From assembly GCA_008508345.1 (NCBI GenBank), contig QNGE01000943.1:1-64000 (forward strand): 64,000 nucleotides of DNA. Reading direction: 5' to 3'. The first letter of the stretch is position 1. Every line of letters starts with the position of its first letter. The notes beneath the pieces are model-generated. The model made no database searches. It saw nothing but the letters and a program-made list of their open reading frames with translations, and was not told where the DNA came from. The stretch is from Paragonimus westermani (taxonomy: Eukaryota > Platyhelminthes > Trematoda > Plagiorchiida > Troglotrematidae). Positions 50,101-59,899 of this stretch are shown in pieces. A program made the translations under genes and the position numbers.

Positions 50101-51595
50101 ATGTTTTTTCTTATGAAGTCTTCAACCACTAAAACGTTCTTCTTCTTCTGCTGGAGATTGCTTTAAAGCGTTGACAGGTCAGAAATTATTCAAACATAAG
50201 CAGATGCGTAATTTTCTTATGCCGTCGGTACTTTCAAGTACAGTACAGTGCGATCTCTGAGAGCCTTGCTACACTCTGTATTTAATGATCGTTTCTCATA
50301 CCAGGGATGCTTGGAAAACAATGCACCCAGAGTGGATCCGTTTATCGTTAGCCTCCCCCACTACGTACTTGCCTCAACCTAACGATTCCCAAACACACGC
50401 AGCAACTTGTAGACAAAATGAAAAGATAACTGATGAGTACAACGTATACTACACAGAGGTTACTATAGGTCTCAGGCAAATCTGAACTGAATCGCTACGC
50501 GAAGGTGGATAGCAGGCCGAAAGCGTGCATGGCGATAACGCGTGGGCTAGTGAAAAAGTAAGCAAACAATCAAAAGCGTTTGCTTGCTGCGAGCAGACGG
50601 CGAGCAAACGTCATTACGACCAGAGCACGGCGTAAGCCAGAAATTCGGAGAGAATTTTACACAGTGCATTGCAGACAGACCGGGGTGCTATAGCTTTGCT
50701 CCAAATGGTGTACCAGTAGCTGATCGCTATCCGTGGTTGGCACAACCTTCTCTCTTAAGTCATTAGCTGGGCTCACGGAGAAAGCCTCAAAGCACGGCTG
50801 GTTTCACATTCACCTGAAACATTTAGACTGGCGAACTCACTCCGTCCTTGTTTCTTGCTACATTCCACAGGAGGGGTACTATACCGTGTTTTCAGTTATT
50901 GCCTTTCAGCTATATGAGACAAACCGTCTACATTCGGGCATTCCTGATCTTTTGCCTCAAATCCGTGTACTGTTCGTTGAATTATACATTTGGTGTTGTC
51001 ACTGTCTCAGACTTCCCTTCGACAGTTTTACGTAGCTGTTGCATTAGACCGCATTGGACTACACAAAGAACCAAATTCTAGTCTATGCTGTATTTGCATG
51101 CACTTTGCTTCATCCAAAATAAAACTGAGGAAGAAGCTTTTGGTCTCATCCATGAAGTACTTCCGGATAGTCTATATGAAAATTTGAAAGAAGACTACCT
51201 AAGTGAAACTAAACTGCCGAAACAGAAGAAACCACACTAACTGCTTTACACTACTGAGCTTGGGGTTCGCAAACCGTCATAACCCCTTCGATATATGAGA
51301 CAGTTGCTTGGAATCCGAAGAATGGATGGTTTTATTTTCCAACAGCTTCGGTTAAAACACTTGTCTCCGCCTACTTGCGAAATACTGACATCGTTCTTTC
51401 CACCGTTCCTGTTGTGGAGTTATTTACTTTTGCCCATGAAACCTGAGAAGCTAGCCCACATTCCCAACTAGCGTCTATCACCTCACCCACCCCGCCTTAA
51501 CAGCCGAATGACTCTTCTTCCAAGTGATTAGTTGCACTCACAATAGATAAAACAAATAATAAATCATATTTACGTAGGGGTCGGGCATAACCCAA
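47124..51595. other. Unassigned stretch with several mid-length frames
   Basis: Minus-strand frames at 49,581-49,114 (155 codons), 48,381-48,088 (97), 48,006-47,623 (127) and 47,583-47,278 (101) are unusually close together, which could point to an old decayed coding element on that strand. No motif could be named in any of them. The gag of the Gypsy element at 51.6 kb would be expected in the last kilobase on the plus strand but is not readable. Confidence 0.4.
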
Positions 51596-51634
51596 AATGC
51601 CTTCATTTGGTCATCGGCGTTCTCGTACACCAAG

Positions 51635-51911
51635 AAGGAACACATCGTTTTGCTGGAACCGCCAGAGCTCCAGTCACCGTGTAAGGAAATGCAACCAGCC
51701 GTGTTCCTCCACACCCACTCCATCGAGAAGAGCACCGGCCAATCAGTATAGGCAAAGATTGCTGCTGCCTCATTTCCAACATGTCGTTTGCTCTTCACAT
51801 AAAACTGGTCTATTTGTATCAGGTTCCTCGCTGATGATGGAACTGAATTCAGCGTCGTTCTATGATTGGCAAAAAAGACTACCTCGCCTAAGTCGACTGT
51901 CCGGCAAGTAG
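51635..51911 (+). pseudogene. Gypsy gag zinc finger and protease
   Basis: The frame 51,597-51,911 includes SFCWNRQSSSHRVRKCNQPC, resembling the CsRn1-type gag finger (C..H..FG..A..C..PC). After a frameshift, CRLLFT (followed by a stop) and RFLADDGTEFSVVL lie around 51,790-51,860. This corresponds to the protease FLVDTGAEVSVV, with the catalytic D-T-G changed to D-D-G. The protease would cut the polyprotein, but it is broken here. Confidence 0.7.
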
Positions 51912-52199
51912 CTAGTGAAAGACGAAAGACAACGTACGTCACACGTTCACTTGCGCCTCATTTAGGCTTGCGATGACATTTTCGTTGTGCATTCATCATT
52001 GTATATGTTCAAAATGCAATCATAGGTGCTGATTTCTCGCCAGTCTTTGACCCAGTGTTAAATTGCAGCGGAAGAATCTTCTGGATCCCACAGCATTGGC
52101 AAGGGTGCACGGCACGCCGGCCAAAACTAATTCTTTTGGCCTGTGTTCACTCATATCCGGCCCTGCACCCAAATTTTCTGGGTTACTTCAACGTTCACT

Positions 52200-52790
52200 A
52201 TGAATTACAACCCGAAATCCTTGCAGACAAACCCGCAGCACTTCACCACACGCCATCACTACAGACTGACCTACTAACGCCAATCCACGTTTGTTACCAC
52301 CTGTCAGCCAGAAGACTGCTGAAATTGAATATAATCGCCTGCTGCAGCTAGGTATTATCCCACTGTTAAATATTTACTGGACGGCCGTGTTGCATATATA
52401 TTGTGCTTCCGTGGAGAAATTCATACACACAACAATGCCACAATCCCTGATCTGCATCCCCTTCCCCATGTTTAAAATTTTCACGAAACTTTGAGCAGCA
52501 AAACTGTTTTTCTCTAAGATGTGTCCAGTGCGCGCCTCTCGGCATATCGCCGTGGCCCCTGGTAATAATCCCAGAACAGCAACAGCAACTATTGTTGGTC
52601 TTTTCAAGTTTCCGAATGTCACTTGGTCTGCGCAACGCCGCCCAAATCTCTCGTTGTTTCGTGGATCGCGTTACCCGTGGTTTCCACCTCGCTTATTTTT
52701 GCTTCGGCCGTATGTTACTTGCTAGCGGAGGTCACAGCGAATGCGAAGATTATCCTCACCTACTAGTGGAAGGTTTTGTCTAGTTTGAAG
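52200..52790 (+). pseudogene. Gypsy reverse transcriptase, degraded
   Basis: In mixed plus frames I read LHHTPSLQTDLLTPIHV (H.I.T..PP), EYNRLLQLGIIPLLNIYW (A..E...LL.LGII.PS...W) and then, at 52,592-52,783, SSFRMSLGLRNAAQISRCFV, DRVTRGFHLAYF and FGRMLLAS. The last block is the RMPFGLRNAAQTFQR and Y.DDVLLAS region. The Y.DD box reads CFGRM, so both catalytic aspartates are lost. The order and the NAAQ wording place it in the CsRn1 group. Confidence 0.82.
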
Positions 52791-52829
52791 TTAATAGTAT
52801 TCCTCCCAAATCTGTCCTCAGTGCTCATC

Positions 52830-53684
52830 CACAAGAATTTTTAGGGCATCGTTTCTACCAAAAAAGTATTTGGCTAGGGGACACAAATGTGAAAGAGTTG
52901 CAGGATTCCCCTCTTCCTGATACCATTAAGAAACATCAACTTTTCATTGGTATGGTCCACTACTATTAACACAAGTTACAACCAACTGTTCTTCCCTGAA
53001 AGTCAGGGAAAGACGTTGCCTCCAATTCTCAAGCGCTGCATGCATTTAGCACTGGAAACTAAATAAGTAGTGGAGTTATTTTCTCTTCACATTTTGATAC
53101 CGATCCCGAAACCCGACTGGTTCTTTCGGTCGACGCTTTGGCAGACGCAGCTGGCGAAGCTCTCTAACACCTTGCTGATAGAGAGTTGTAGCCCATCTCG
53201 ATCTTCTCTCAAAAGCCTCCACCCTGTCTAGGCTAACTGTGGTACATTTGGTAGGAAAATACGACTTACTACCGTATGTCTACCAGCTTGGTATTTCCTA
53301 CGTTTACTGGGAGATCCAATTTCTATTGCTGTGACCGACCAAAAACCACCTTTCTACGCGCTCAGATTCTCACCCGACACAAGCTTTCCCCACAGAATCC
53401 GTCATCCTGATGCCACATCGCAATTTACAGCAGCTATTCGTCACATTCCAAGATCTGCCAATGTAATTGTAGACGCACTTTTCAGACTATACATTGATGC
53501 GGTTTCAAAATCCTCCGGCATACGCCTGGAAAAACTGGCAGACGCACAGCTGAACGACAAGAGGCTATTTCGTCCTAGAACATCCCGTCTCTCCGATTAC
53601 GCAAGGTCCCAATTCTTCATTCTGATTCCAGCACCATGTGCAATGCATTCATTTCTCCTTCTCATCCCCATAAATAAATGTTGA
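52830..53684 (+). pseudogene. Gypsy connection and RNase H, running into the integrase N-terminus
   Basis: HPQEFLGHRFYQKSIWLGD near 52,830 and FIGMVHYY near 52,950 match EFLGH...GI and F.G...YYRRF. FDTDPETRLVLSVDALADAA near 53,095 is the RNase H start, with Asp in place (L.TDAS). The open frame 53,331-53,684 reads TDQKPPFYAL, RHPDATSQFTAAIRHIPRSA and NVIVDALFRL (TDHKPL.., RHLD.ISQFT.DIRH..G..N.VADALSR) and then the linker to the integrase. Confidence 0.85.
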
Positions 53685-54389
53685 ACGACGGAAGTTTTCT
53701 ACGTCGAATGGACACACGGAACTTCGTCTTGGTCAAACGGTTCGTGAGATGTTCAACCCTTTGACTCTTCCGAGCAATCGACGAAATCCTGCGTCGGACA
53801 CTGCCCAGTTGTTTGTTGAATTTTGGGATTTTCCGCCCTGCTTCGCCAAAGCCGACCTGCCTTGAGGTTCACCGGAGGCCAATTTTACACCTCAATAGCG
53901 AAACACTGCAAAGATAAGTTTTGACGTTCTCCCCGGAGTGGCCTTGAAATATTTAAAAACTTGCCCATCCCACAACCTCGTAAAAAGTAAATTAGTGTAA
54001 CATTCCATTTTCTGAGGGCTAAAATCTGTGGAGCGATCAAACCGTCTTCTTCTCTGTTGCGTGCGTCAAAGTTTCAGAAACTACAGTCATTTTTTTGACC
54101 ACGTCCTTTTTGACAGCAGGCTTCAATTTTGTGCTACTGTCTACTTATTCGTCTTGGATCGTTTTTAAATATCTGCGATGATCGTGCATAACCCAGTGTG
54201 CTTCTAACATATGCGCTGAGAAATGTATATTATTCATTTATTTATCTAATTCTCCACCGGCTTTTTTAGCGACTTGCCGTAGACCCTTATCCCGCCGTCT
54301 ACATTCACTCTCTCACTCCTGTATAAGCGCCGGCCTCAAACTCATTTTTCAAAGTTACGTTTGTTCTGATACTAACCGGGATACATGCA

Positions 54390-54790
54390 CTCAGGCTGAA
54401 TCCTGTATTCAGTGCCAGCGCAGCAAGATCCACCGCCATACTGTCTGCTTACCTGGCTAATTTCTCACACGTCCAGTTAGATATTGTTGGTCCACCGCCA
54501 CCATCAGATGGAGAGGCTTTCTTGCTCACTGGTGCCAATCGGTTTTCTCCATGGGTGGTGACTAATATCACACCAGATACCATCGGTAGGATTGTGGTCA
54601 GGAATTTTCCGCTCCACTGGATGGTAATTTTGTTGTACCTTCTGCAGTTACTACAGATGGAGGCTAGCAATTCCAGTGCCACCTCTTCCATAAGTTGACG
54701 TACATGCTCGGTTTTGAACACAAAAACCACATTATATCAGCATATCTAGTGGGGCGCTTCCATCGACAAGTGAAGAAACCAATTAACGTC
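54390..54790 (+). pseudogene. Gypsy integrase zinc finger end and catalytic core
   Basis: CIQCQRSKIHRHTV near 54,404 gives the two cysteines of the HHCC finger. SHVQLDIVGPPPPSDGEAFL near 54,465-54,520 is the first catalytic Asp block (F.H.H.DIVGPLP.S.G..YLL), followed by NRFSPWVVTNITPDTIGRIV. After a frameshift VPSAVTTDGG with a stop and then QFQCHLF is the second Asp block (GVP..VTTDRG.QFES.LF). GRFHRQVKKP near 54,750-54,780 is the ERFHRQLKAA block. The C-terminal part continues only at 59.4 kb. Confidence 0.85.
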
Positions 54791-54905
54791 CGGTCCTCAG
54801 AACACAAGCAAATGAGATGTCTTTTTTCATCCTGTTGAGCAGCAGACCAACTTTATCGTGTTTCTCGTAGATACATAAAGAAGCATGCCACTATTGTCAT
54901 CAATA

Positions 54906-55195
54906 TGTAACACGCAAGCCAACCGTTTCTACTCTGAGTGTCCGCTACACTCGCGGACCGACTGAAGGATGAGGTGGAGGCAACGGGGGACGGCGTTCTT
55001 CCGAAGTAGGGGACCCAGCAACAGTCCTGTAAAAGGAGGCAACAAGAACAAACACGAACCAAAGGCCTAGTAATCCGAGCACACGAGTTACACAATCAGC
55101 GACCAAAACGGCGCCAACAACACAGCAGCACATTTTGTTACACAATGCAAGTTCAACCCTCACACATTTGTTGATTTCGGCTCCAAATTAAAACA
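54906..55195 (+). repeat. 290-bp LTR-like repeat, relative of the 30,511-30,788 insertion
   Basis: Starts tgtaacacgc and ends about aaattaaaaca. It lines up along its whole length with the minus strand of 30,511-30,788 (for example gttcttccgaagtag against gttctttcgaagtaa, and caacacagcagca in both). It lies directly against the 3' LTR-like repeat of the inner Gypsy (55,198). It may be a solo LTR into or beside which the inner Gypsy inserted, or part of a longer composite end. No target duplication was seen around it alone. Confidence 0.7.
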
Positions 55196-55197
55196 AT

Positions 55198-55456
55198 TTA
55201 GTATATCTGTGAAGCGAGAGAACAAGAGTGTGTCGGCAACTGTTTATAAAGAACACCTAACACTACTACAAAAGTAAGGAAAAGTTGAGAAACGATATGA
55301 GACGATACGCCACTGTTTGATCAGTCAATCTGTCCTCAGTTGGGGCCTCTTCCTCGGCAACTGTGCAGACCGCTGGCTGTGCACCACAATGGAAAGGGAG
55401 AATGATTACCCGCAGTTTTAAGACGTACTACGCGCGCCCTTCTGGTCTAGGTTTCA
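55198..55456 (-). repeat. 3' LTR-like repeat of the inner Gypsy
   Basis: Direct copy of 59,040-59,292. Shared blocks include tccctttccattgtg, catatcgtttctca, gcggtctg and gacacact (minus strand), all in the same order. The minus-strand ends read tgaaac... and ...tactaaa, so the exact borders are uncertain. Confidence 0.8.
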
Positions 55457-55477
55457 CTTCGCACTATCCAGTACTAC

Positions 55478-55687
55478 TTAGGGCAGTGTCCTCGATGCCA
55501 CACCCAGGCTCCCGTATGGCGGAACCTCGACCTCTGAACCTGATTCTGGCACATTGTCTGCAGCTCCTTCTCTTGTACCTTTGTCCGTGCTGTCCGCGAA
55601 TGGTTTCAGGTGGCTGTAGTGGACGAGCATAGGTATACTATTTGGGGGTGTCGGATCTTTTACAAAACAAGTTGAGTCAGATGTCAT
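55478..55687 (-). pseudogene. Inner Gypsy integrase C-terminal tail
   Basis: The minus-strand frame contains PPNSIPMLVHYSHLKPF, the short VVH..RLKPF box found at the end of Gypsy integrases, and then an acidic tail. It ends at the 3' LTR. Confidence 0.7.
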
Positions 55688-55902
55688 ACGTCATACGGTC
55701 CTTCCCATTGTGTCTGAAGTTGTGTAGGGAAACCATGGCGCACCGTTTCCTTGTGTAACCATACTTCATCCCAAGTTCTCAAGTGGGGCCCGAATACCCT
55801 TTTGTTATAATATTCCTTTGATGCCAGTGTGCACTCTGTGAATGTGTTCTCGCATTTCTTGTGCTAACCGTAACATATCGATCAGCTTGCAAACATATTC
55901 CG

Positions 55903-56350
55903 TCACCTTGGGCTATATCCAAACCGCCGGGGGCAGGAAATATCAGACGGTAGTCGGACTTCCCGGCCAGTCCACGGGAAGTGAGGCATTTGTTTAGTAG
56001 ACTCATGAACACAGCTGCTGCGAATTAGTTCACAAACACAAACACATACCGTTTTCCTCTTGATGTCCCTGCTATAGAGACTATGATGTTCACATGAATT
56101 GATCCATTTGGATATCCAGTATGTATTGGTTGAGATATGAGTCTTCCGTTTGATCTTGGAATCCTTGAAACTGCCATAATGTTCACGCCGGTTGCAGTAG
56201 TTATTTACATGGCGACGCAAATGTGGCTACCAAAAACGTTGTCTGGCTTTTGCGTTTAGTTTGCTTATTCCCGCATGTCCGACATCTCTACGGAGGTCTT
56301 CTAAAACCTCGTCTACCACTGATCGTGGGACGACGATTCTCTTGCACTAG
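55903..56350 (-). pseudogene. Inner Gypsy integrase N-terminal region
   Basis: Minus-strand text near 56,340-56,160 reads VVPRSVVDEVLEDLHRDVGH, AGISKLNAKARQRFWWPHLR and RHVNNYCNRREHYG, matching the zinc-binding HHCC segment (VP.....VL...H...GH.G..KT....R.RFWWP...R.V..YC..C). The histidines and the first cysteine are present; the second cysteine is not. The catalytic core that should follow (56,100-55,750) is too broken to assign residues. Confidence 0.75.
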
Positions 56351-57184
56351 TTAGGCTCGTAATCGAAAAACAGAACACTTTTACACCATTAAGTTGTCTC
56401 ATATTACCCGAAGGCAGCGACTTTCGTAACTCTTCTCTTCAATCTCTTCACTTGTGAACCCACGTCCCTCGTCCCGTTGGCTCTAGTAAATGAAGGCAGT
56501 TTCGGGGTCGGGTGCTTAGGCCGTCTGCTATCGTCTATAGTCCGCGCCCTGCAGTGTGACAAGTGTTACTTTTTGCGTACCACAAGACGGGCAGTCTCGA
56601 TGACGAGGCAAGGCCCAGGAAACTACGCAACTCCTCTGTGTTTTGCGACGCAGGCTAGGTCACAACCTGCTCAACTTTCTTTGGATCCGCTCGAATGGCG
56701 CCCCCAGGACTCACGTGACCCATATATGTAAATTCCTTCTGCAGTTAATGACACGTTGAAGGGTTGAGCGTCAGACCTACTTGCGACGGCCTTTCAAGGA
56801 CGTTGGCTAAATTTCTCTTGTGTTCCTCGTTTATCCTCCCATGGACGATACCATCATTCAAGTAAACGAGACACCGTTGAGGAATGAAGCTACTCAATAC
56901 CCGCTGCATTAGACGTTGTGATGTGCCGGGGTCATTCTATAACCCCAAAAGCATTGTTTGAAACCCATACAGCCTGTGAGCACCATGAACGCCGTTTAAG
57001 CCCGGTCAGATTATTCTACTTCTACCTGCCAATAGCCCGGGACCAAATCCAGCGTGCTGAAGAAGATGGAACCTCCCAGAGACTCGAACAAATCATCGAT
57101 GCGGGGTAATTGGAACGCATCCTCAATGGTGACACTGTTTAACCACCTGTAGTCAACACATAGTCTTAAAGTACCATCTTTCTT

Positions 57185-57415
57185 TTCGTATTGATATGTT
57201 CGCCGAGCTTGGCATTTAGGTTGCAAACGTTTCATCACCAAGCGAGGTGACATCATCAGTGCGTGAGTGTTCGCCGAACACTCACTCACTGATGATGTCA
57301 CCTCGCTTGGTGATGAAACGTTTGCAACCTAAATGCCAAGCTCGGCGAACATATCAATACGGAAACAATCAACCCGAGCTACAAACAACACCACCACTAT
57401 TCCCAACCATCAGAA
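57185..57415. mobile_element. 231-bp foldback insertion inside Gypsy RT
   Basis: The 12-bp direct repeat accatctttctt stands at 57,173-57,184 and again at 57,416-57,427. Between them lie a near-perfect palindrome (57,187-57,361) and a 54-bp non-palindromic tail. Taking out the insert and one repeat copy rejoins the RT reading frame at the KKDG group, which shows it is a genuine insertion with target duplication. It encodes no protein. Confidence 0.88.
57187..57361. repeat. 175-bp near-perfect palindrome, 87-bp arms
   Basis: The arms pair 57,187-57,273 with 57,275-57,361 around one central base. I found one mismatch (c at 57,262 facing t at 57,286). Each arm carries ctgatga (57,289-57,295 on plus), a 5-bp stem tcacc/ggtga and then gaaac (57,315-57,319), a hammerhead-like core order; see findings. 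Confidence 0.92.
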
Positions 57416-57747
57416 ACCATCTTTCTTATTTACCAGCATCACAGGAAGGGCCGTGGTGAGTTCGACAGCTGAATTACATTTTTCTGAACCATCTCGTTGA
57501 CCATATTGGACATTTCTTCTTGTAGGCCACTGGGATTCTCCTGTGTCGTCTTTATTGGAGGGGCGTCTCCTGTGTCTATTTTGTGGTTCAGCACATTCGA
57601 TCGCCCCAGGCGGCTTTTACTACAGGCGAACGCGTCAGTGTGATCGAGAATTACCTTCCTCAACTTAGCTGCGCTCTGGGTGTTAATATAGCAAACCGAG
57701 CCCTTAAGTAACTCTTTGACTTGTGATCCGACATCCCCAGGAGTGAC

Positions 57748-58090
57748 TTATTGGGTGAACCCGGTGCCGTTAGATTCGTACAATTTTCTGAGAAACACCG
57801 TACATGATGGTGTAGCCAGCTGACATCTTACTAAATCTAGGCAGCATCCGAGACGCTTCAGGATATCAATCCCGACTATGCAGGTAACTGGAAAACTTGG
57901 GGCCACCACGAATTTGGGTCGGAGTGTCTGATTAGCTATCTTTACCTTGGGTGTCATCGACCCTTGGGTAGTCATGAACGAGCCATCCGCGGTGGTTAGC
58001 TTTCCGTCGCAGAGCTCTAATTTGTGGTAACCACGTTTGATCTGATCAAGCTGCAGGCTGCCTCAGTACCTAACAACCCCACGATAGTGG
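57748..58090 (-). pseudogene. Inner Gypsy protease, active site lost
   Basis: The minus strand near 58,090-58,050 reads VGLLGTEAACSLI where a protease would have ALVDTGA..SLI, so D-T-G has become G-T-E (58,062-58,070). After a frame change, the 57,975-57,748 frame gives FVVAPSFPVTCIVGIDILKR and LGCCLDL, the C-terminal protease block (.I.G.D.L...). It lies upstream of RT on the same strand. Confidence 0.78.
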
Positions 58091-58399
58091 TGTCCCCAAT
58101 CATCAACTCTATGGCAAAAGCTGAAGTCAAACATGAATTGCTTGTTCATAGAATGTGTATCGTACTGTAAATTCGCTCACCTGAGGCTATGCACCGTCGC
58201 CGTCGATGAGAGGTAAAGGACCGATCATTCCAACCACGGTATGAGGTTCCACGTCCGGAATGTGAGCGAAAGTGAAGGGGACCGGTCCACGGGGGCCTCT
58301 GTAATTTGGTGCCTGATCACGGCACTATGTACGACGATAAGCTAATGGACGGCGTTCATTGTGCAGCGTGGAGCACGGCACCGTCGGAGTCTAGAGGGC

Positions 58400-59231
58400 G
58401 GCGTTAACACTCTCTAGGTCCTCTGCAATTTTCAGCGCCTCGTCCATCGAGGTTAGAGGATGCAGCTCACGCTTGATACTCACGCTAGACACCAATGAAC
58501 AACTGCTCCAACACTCCTTTGTCTCGCTCTTGGGCGGACTCACCATAATACGCCCGCTCGGCGAGGTATCTCAGGTCTCTCACAAATGCACCGACCCTCT
58601 CGCCTGTCTGTCCTCGCCTACCATGAAATGGTTCCCTCCATGGCATTGGTAACCCAGGCGAGTCTGACAATCGGTGAAGCTCTTGAACGGCGCCGTCACC
58701 GATCTCAACATCTATCACTTGACCGGTCAAAGCAATATCCAGCACCTCACCTGGCAGAAGACAAAGTAGAATCATTTAACGCCGAGCAGCGGGAAATTGA
58801 TTAGTGTACAGCTTCGCCATGCTTTCCCCTCGTCCATTCAGCATCCCCAGGACAAACTTATCCGGCCTCAGCAGGGGACGCACTGCAGTTACTGCCTGAG
58901 AAAGGAGATTCTCGACCGCCCGTGTGAGAGGGTTTACTGTCTCTGTCATCGTGTTGGTCGTACCCTCTTCGTTGGAGTTCTCACAACCTTTTGCCTGTTT
59001 TACAGGCATCTGTCTTTGGATCCTGGCAGGATCGTCAAATTGTAGTACACCCGTAGAGTAAGAACAACAGTGTGTCAGCAGCTGTTTATGAAGTACACGT
59101 AATACTAATACAAAGGTATAAAAAAAGTGAGAAACGATATGGGACGTTACGACAAGTTCCGAACGGTCAATTTGTCCCGAATTGGGGACTGTCCCTCGGC
59201 AAGTGTACAGACCGCTTGTTGTGCAGCACAA
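58400..59231 (-). pseudogene. Inner Gypsy gag
   Basis: Two frames, 59,231-58,776 (151 codons) and 58,775-58,485 (96 codons), are separated by a stop. The second reads LLCLLPGEVLDIALTGQV, FHGRRGQTGERVGAFVRDLR and YLAERAY, matching retrotransposon gag (RPGE.V.AF...L..L...AYP). Minus-strand sequence near 58,470-58,410 continues ELHPLTSMDEALKIAEDLE, also gag-like. I see no CCHC knuckle. Gag would package the element RNA. The likely start is MTETVNPLTRAVENLLSQAV rather than the ATG inside the LTR. Confidence 0.75.
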
Positions 59232-59292
59232 TGGAAAGGGACAGTGATTAGACGCAGTTTTGAAACTTATTACGCGCGTCCTCCCACTTTCA
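59040..59292 (-). repeat. 5' LTR-like repeat of the inner Gypsy
   Basis: Direct partner of 55,198-55,456. The gag frame begins inside this repeat (ATG at 59,231), so the true gag start is probably a later ATG. No clear tRNA primer site (TGG...) follows the repeat at 59,039 on the minus strand. Confidence 0.8.
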
Positions 59293-59389
59293 GTTTTGCT
59301 CTACGAATATATAGCTCTAACGAACGACCTTGAAAACTCCTCAACATAACTAGAGTCTGCATCAAACTTCCCATCATCCGGGGAGTTTT

Positions 59390-59870
59390 TCAAGGCTCAA
59401 ATCGCCCGGTTGATCCAGCTTACAATTTTTAAGGCCTTTGGGAACACATGGAGAGTCTCCGCCCAGTCCCCAGGTGGAAACTTTCCTGGCCCTGCCGTAT
59501 TTCCCTCAATTTACATATAACGCATGCACGTGTTTGTTCGATGTGGTTCAATAAAACGACTACTGCGACTTTCCTTTCCTGGACCATTCAAACTGATATC
59601 ACTCTACGATAAGTATTTCACTATTAACCGGCTTGGAAAGCGTAATACCATCCCTACTGGCCGTCTGAAGGTGACTATGTGGACGGTGACTTTACACACT
59701 CATCAGACAACCAATCACGTCAGTTTACCACAAATCTTTCATTCGTTACTCTTTAGGTGGACCCTGCAATCTCAGCAAGCACACCACCCCGTATCACTCA
59801 TCGATGCACATGCACTACTTGTCGGTGGCGTCCCCAGACAGTGTTTAACAGGAAGCTCATGGAGCTAGGA
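59390..59870 (+). pseudogene. Gypsy integrase C-terminus, detached 3' part of the split element
   Basis: Plus-strand text reads HMESLRPVPRWK near 59,450, then HVFVRCGSIKRLLRLSFPGP, FKLISLYDKYFTINRLGKR and PTGRLKV in the open frame 59,524-59,868. This is the CsRn1-type C-terminal block (THVFVR.D...PL...Y.GPF.VL...K.F.....G...VS.DRLKPA). It is the piece missing from the plus-strand Gypsy that stops at about 54.8 kb, in matching orientation. The inner Gypsy and the 290-bp repeat lie between. Confidence 0.82.
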
Positions 59871-59899
59871 CGAAACCTTGAGGAAATCATGGAACTGAA

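Larger units (their letters stand above)
51600..54905 (+). mobile_element. CsRn1-like Gypsy, 5' part of a split element
   Basis: A plus-strand Gypsy with blocks in canonical order: gag zinc finger (about 51,640-51,715), protease (about 51,790-51,900), RT (52,200-52,790), connection and RNase H (52,830-53,470) and integrase (about 53,500-54,790). The integrase C-terminus is missing here and is found at 59,390-59,700 in the same orientation, after a nested block. Frameshifts are frequent. No LTR was recognised at the 5' side. Confidence 0.82.
56500..57663 (-). pseudogene. Inner Gypsy reverse transcriptase, split by an insertion
   Basis: The 57,663-57,439 frame gives KSRLGRSNVLNHKIDTGDAP and EMVQKNVIQLSNSP, the fingers. 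The domain is then cut at a KKDG codon group by a 231-bp insertion (57,185-57,415) and resumes at 57,184 as [38 protein letters not shown] and [10 protein letters not shown], including the first catalytic Asp (STLDL). Further on come GLYGFQTMLLGL, VYLNDGIVHG (Y.DD box with Asn for one Asp) near 56,880 and MGHVSPGGAIRADPKKVEQV near 56,700. Stops and frameshifts are many. Confidence 0.85.
55198..59292 (-). mobile_element. Inner Ty3/Gypsy retrotransposon with diverged LTRs
   Basis: A compact minus-strand element of about 4.1 kb. LTR-like direct repeats lie at 59,040-59,292 (5') and 55,198-55,456 (3'). Between them, in order on the minus strand, are gag (59,231-58,400), protease (about 58,090-57,748), RT (57,663-56,850), RNase H lead-in (about 56,750-56,500), integrase (about 56,350-55,900) and the integrase C-terminal tail (55,687-55,478). 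It carries a 231-bp insertion in RT. LTR identity is only about 75-80 percent by eye, so it is old. Its wording differs from the CsRn1 group. Confidence 0.85.

Noticed and set aside
57011..57459. Two opposite-strand frames sharing the same N-terminal text
   Set aside because: Not a gene duplication: both enter the 175-bp palindrome, which gives the same translation on each strand.
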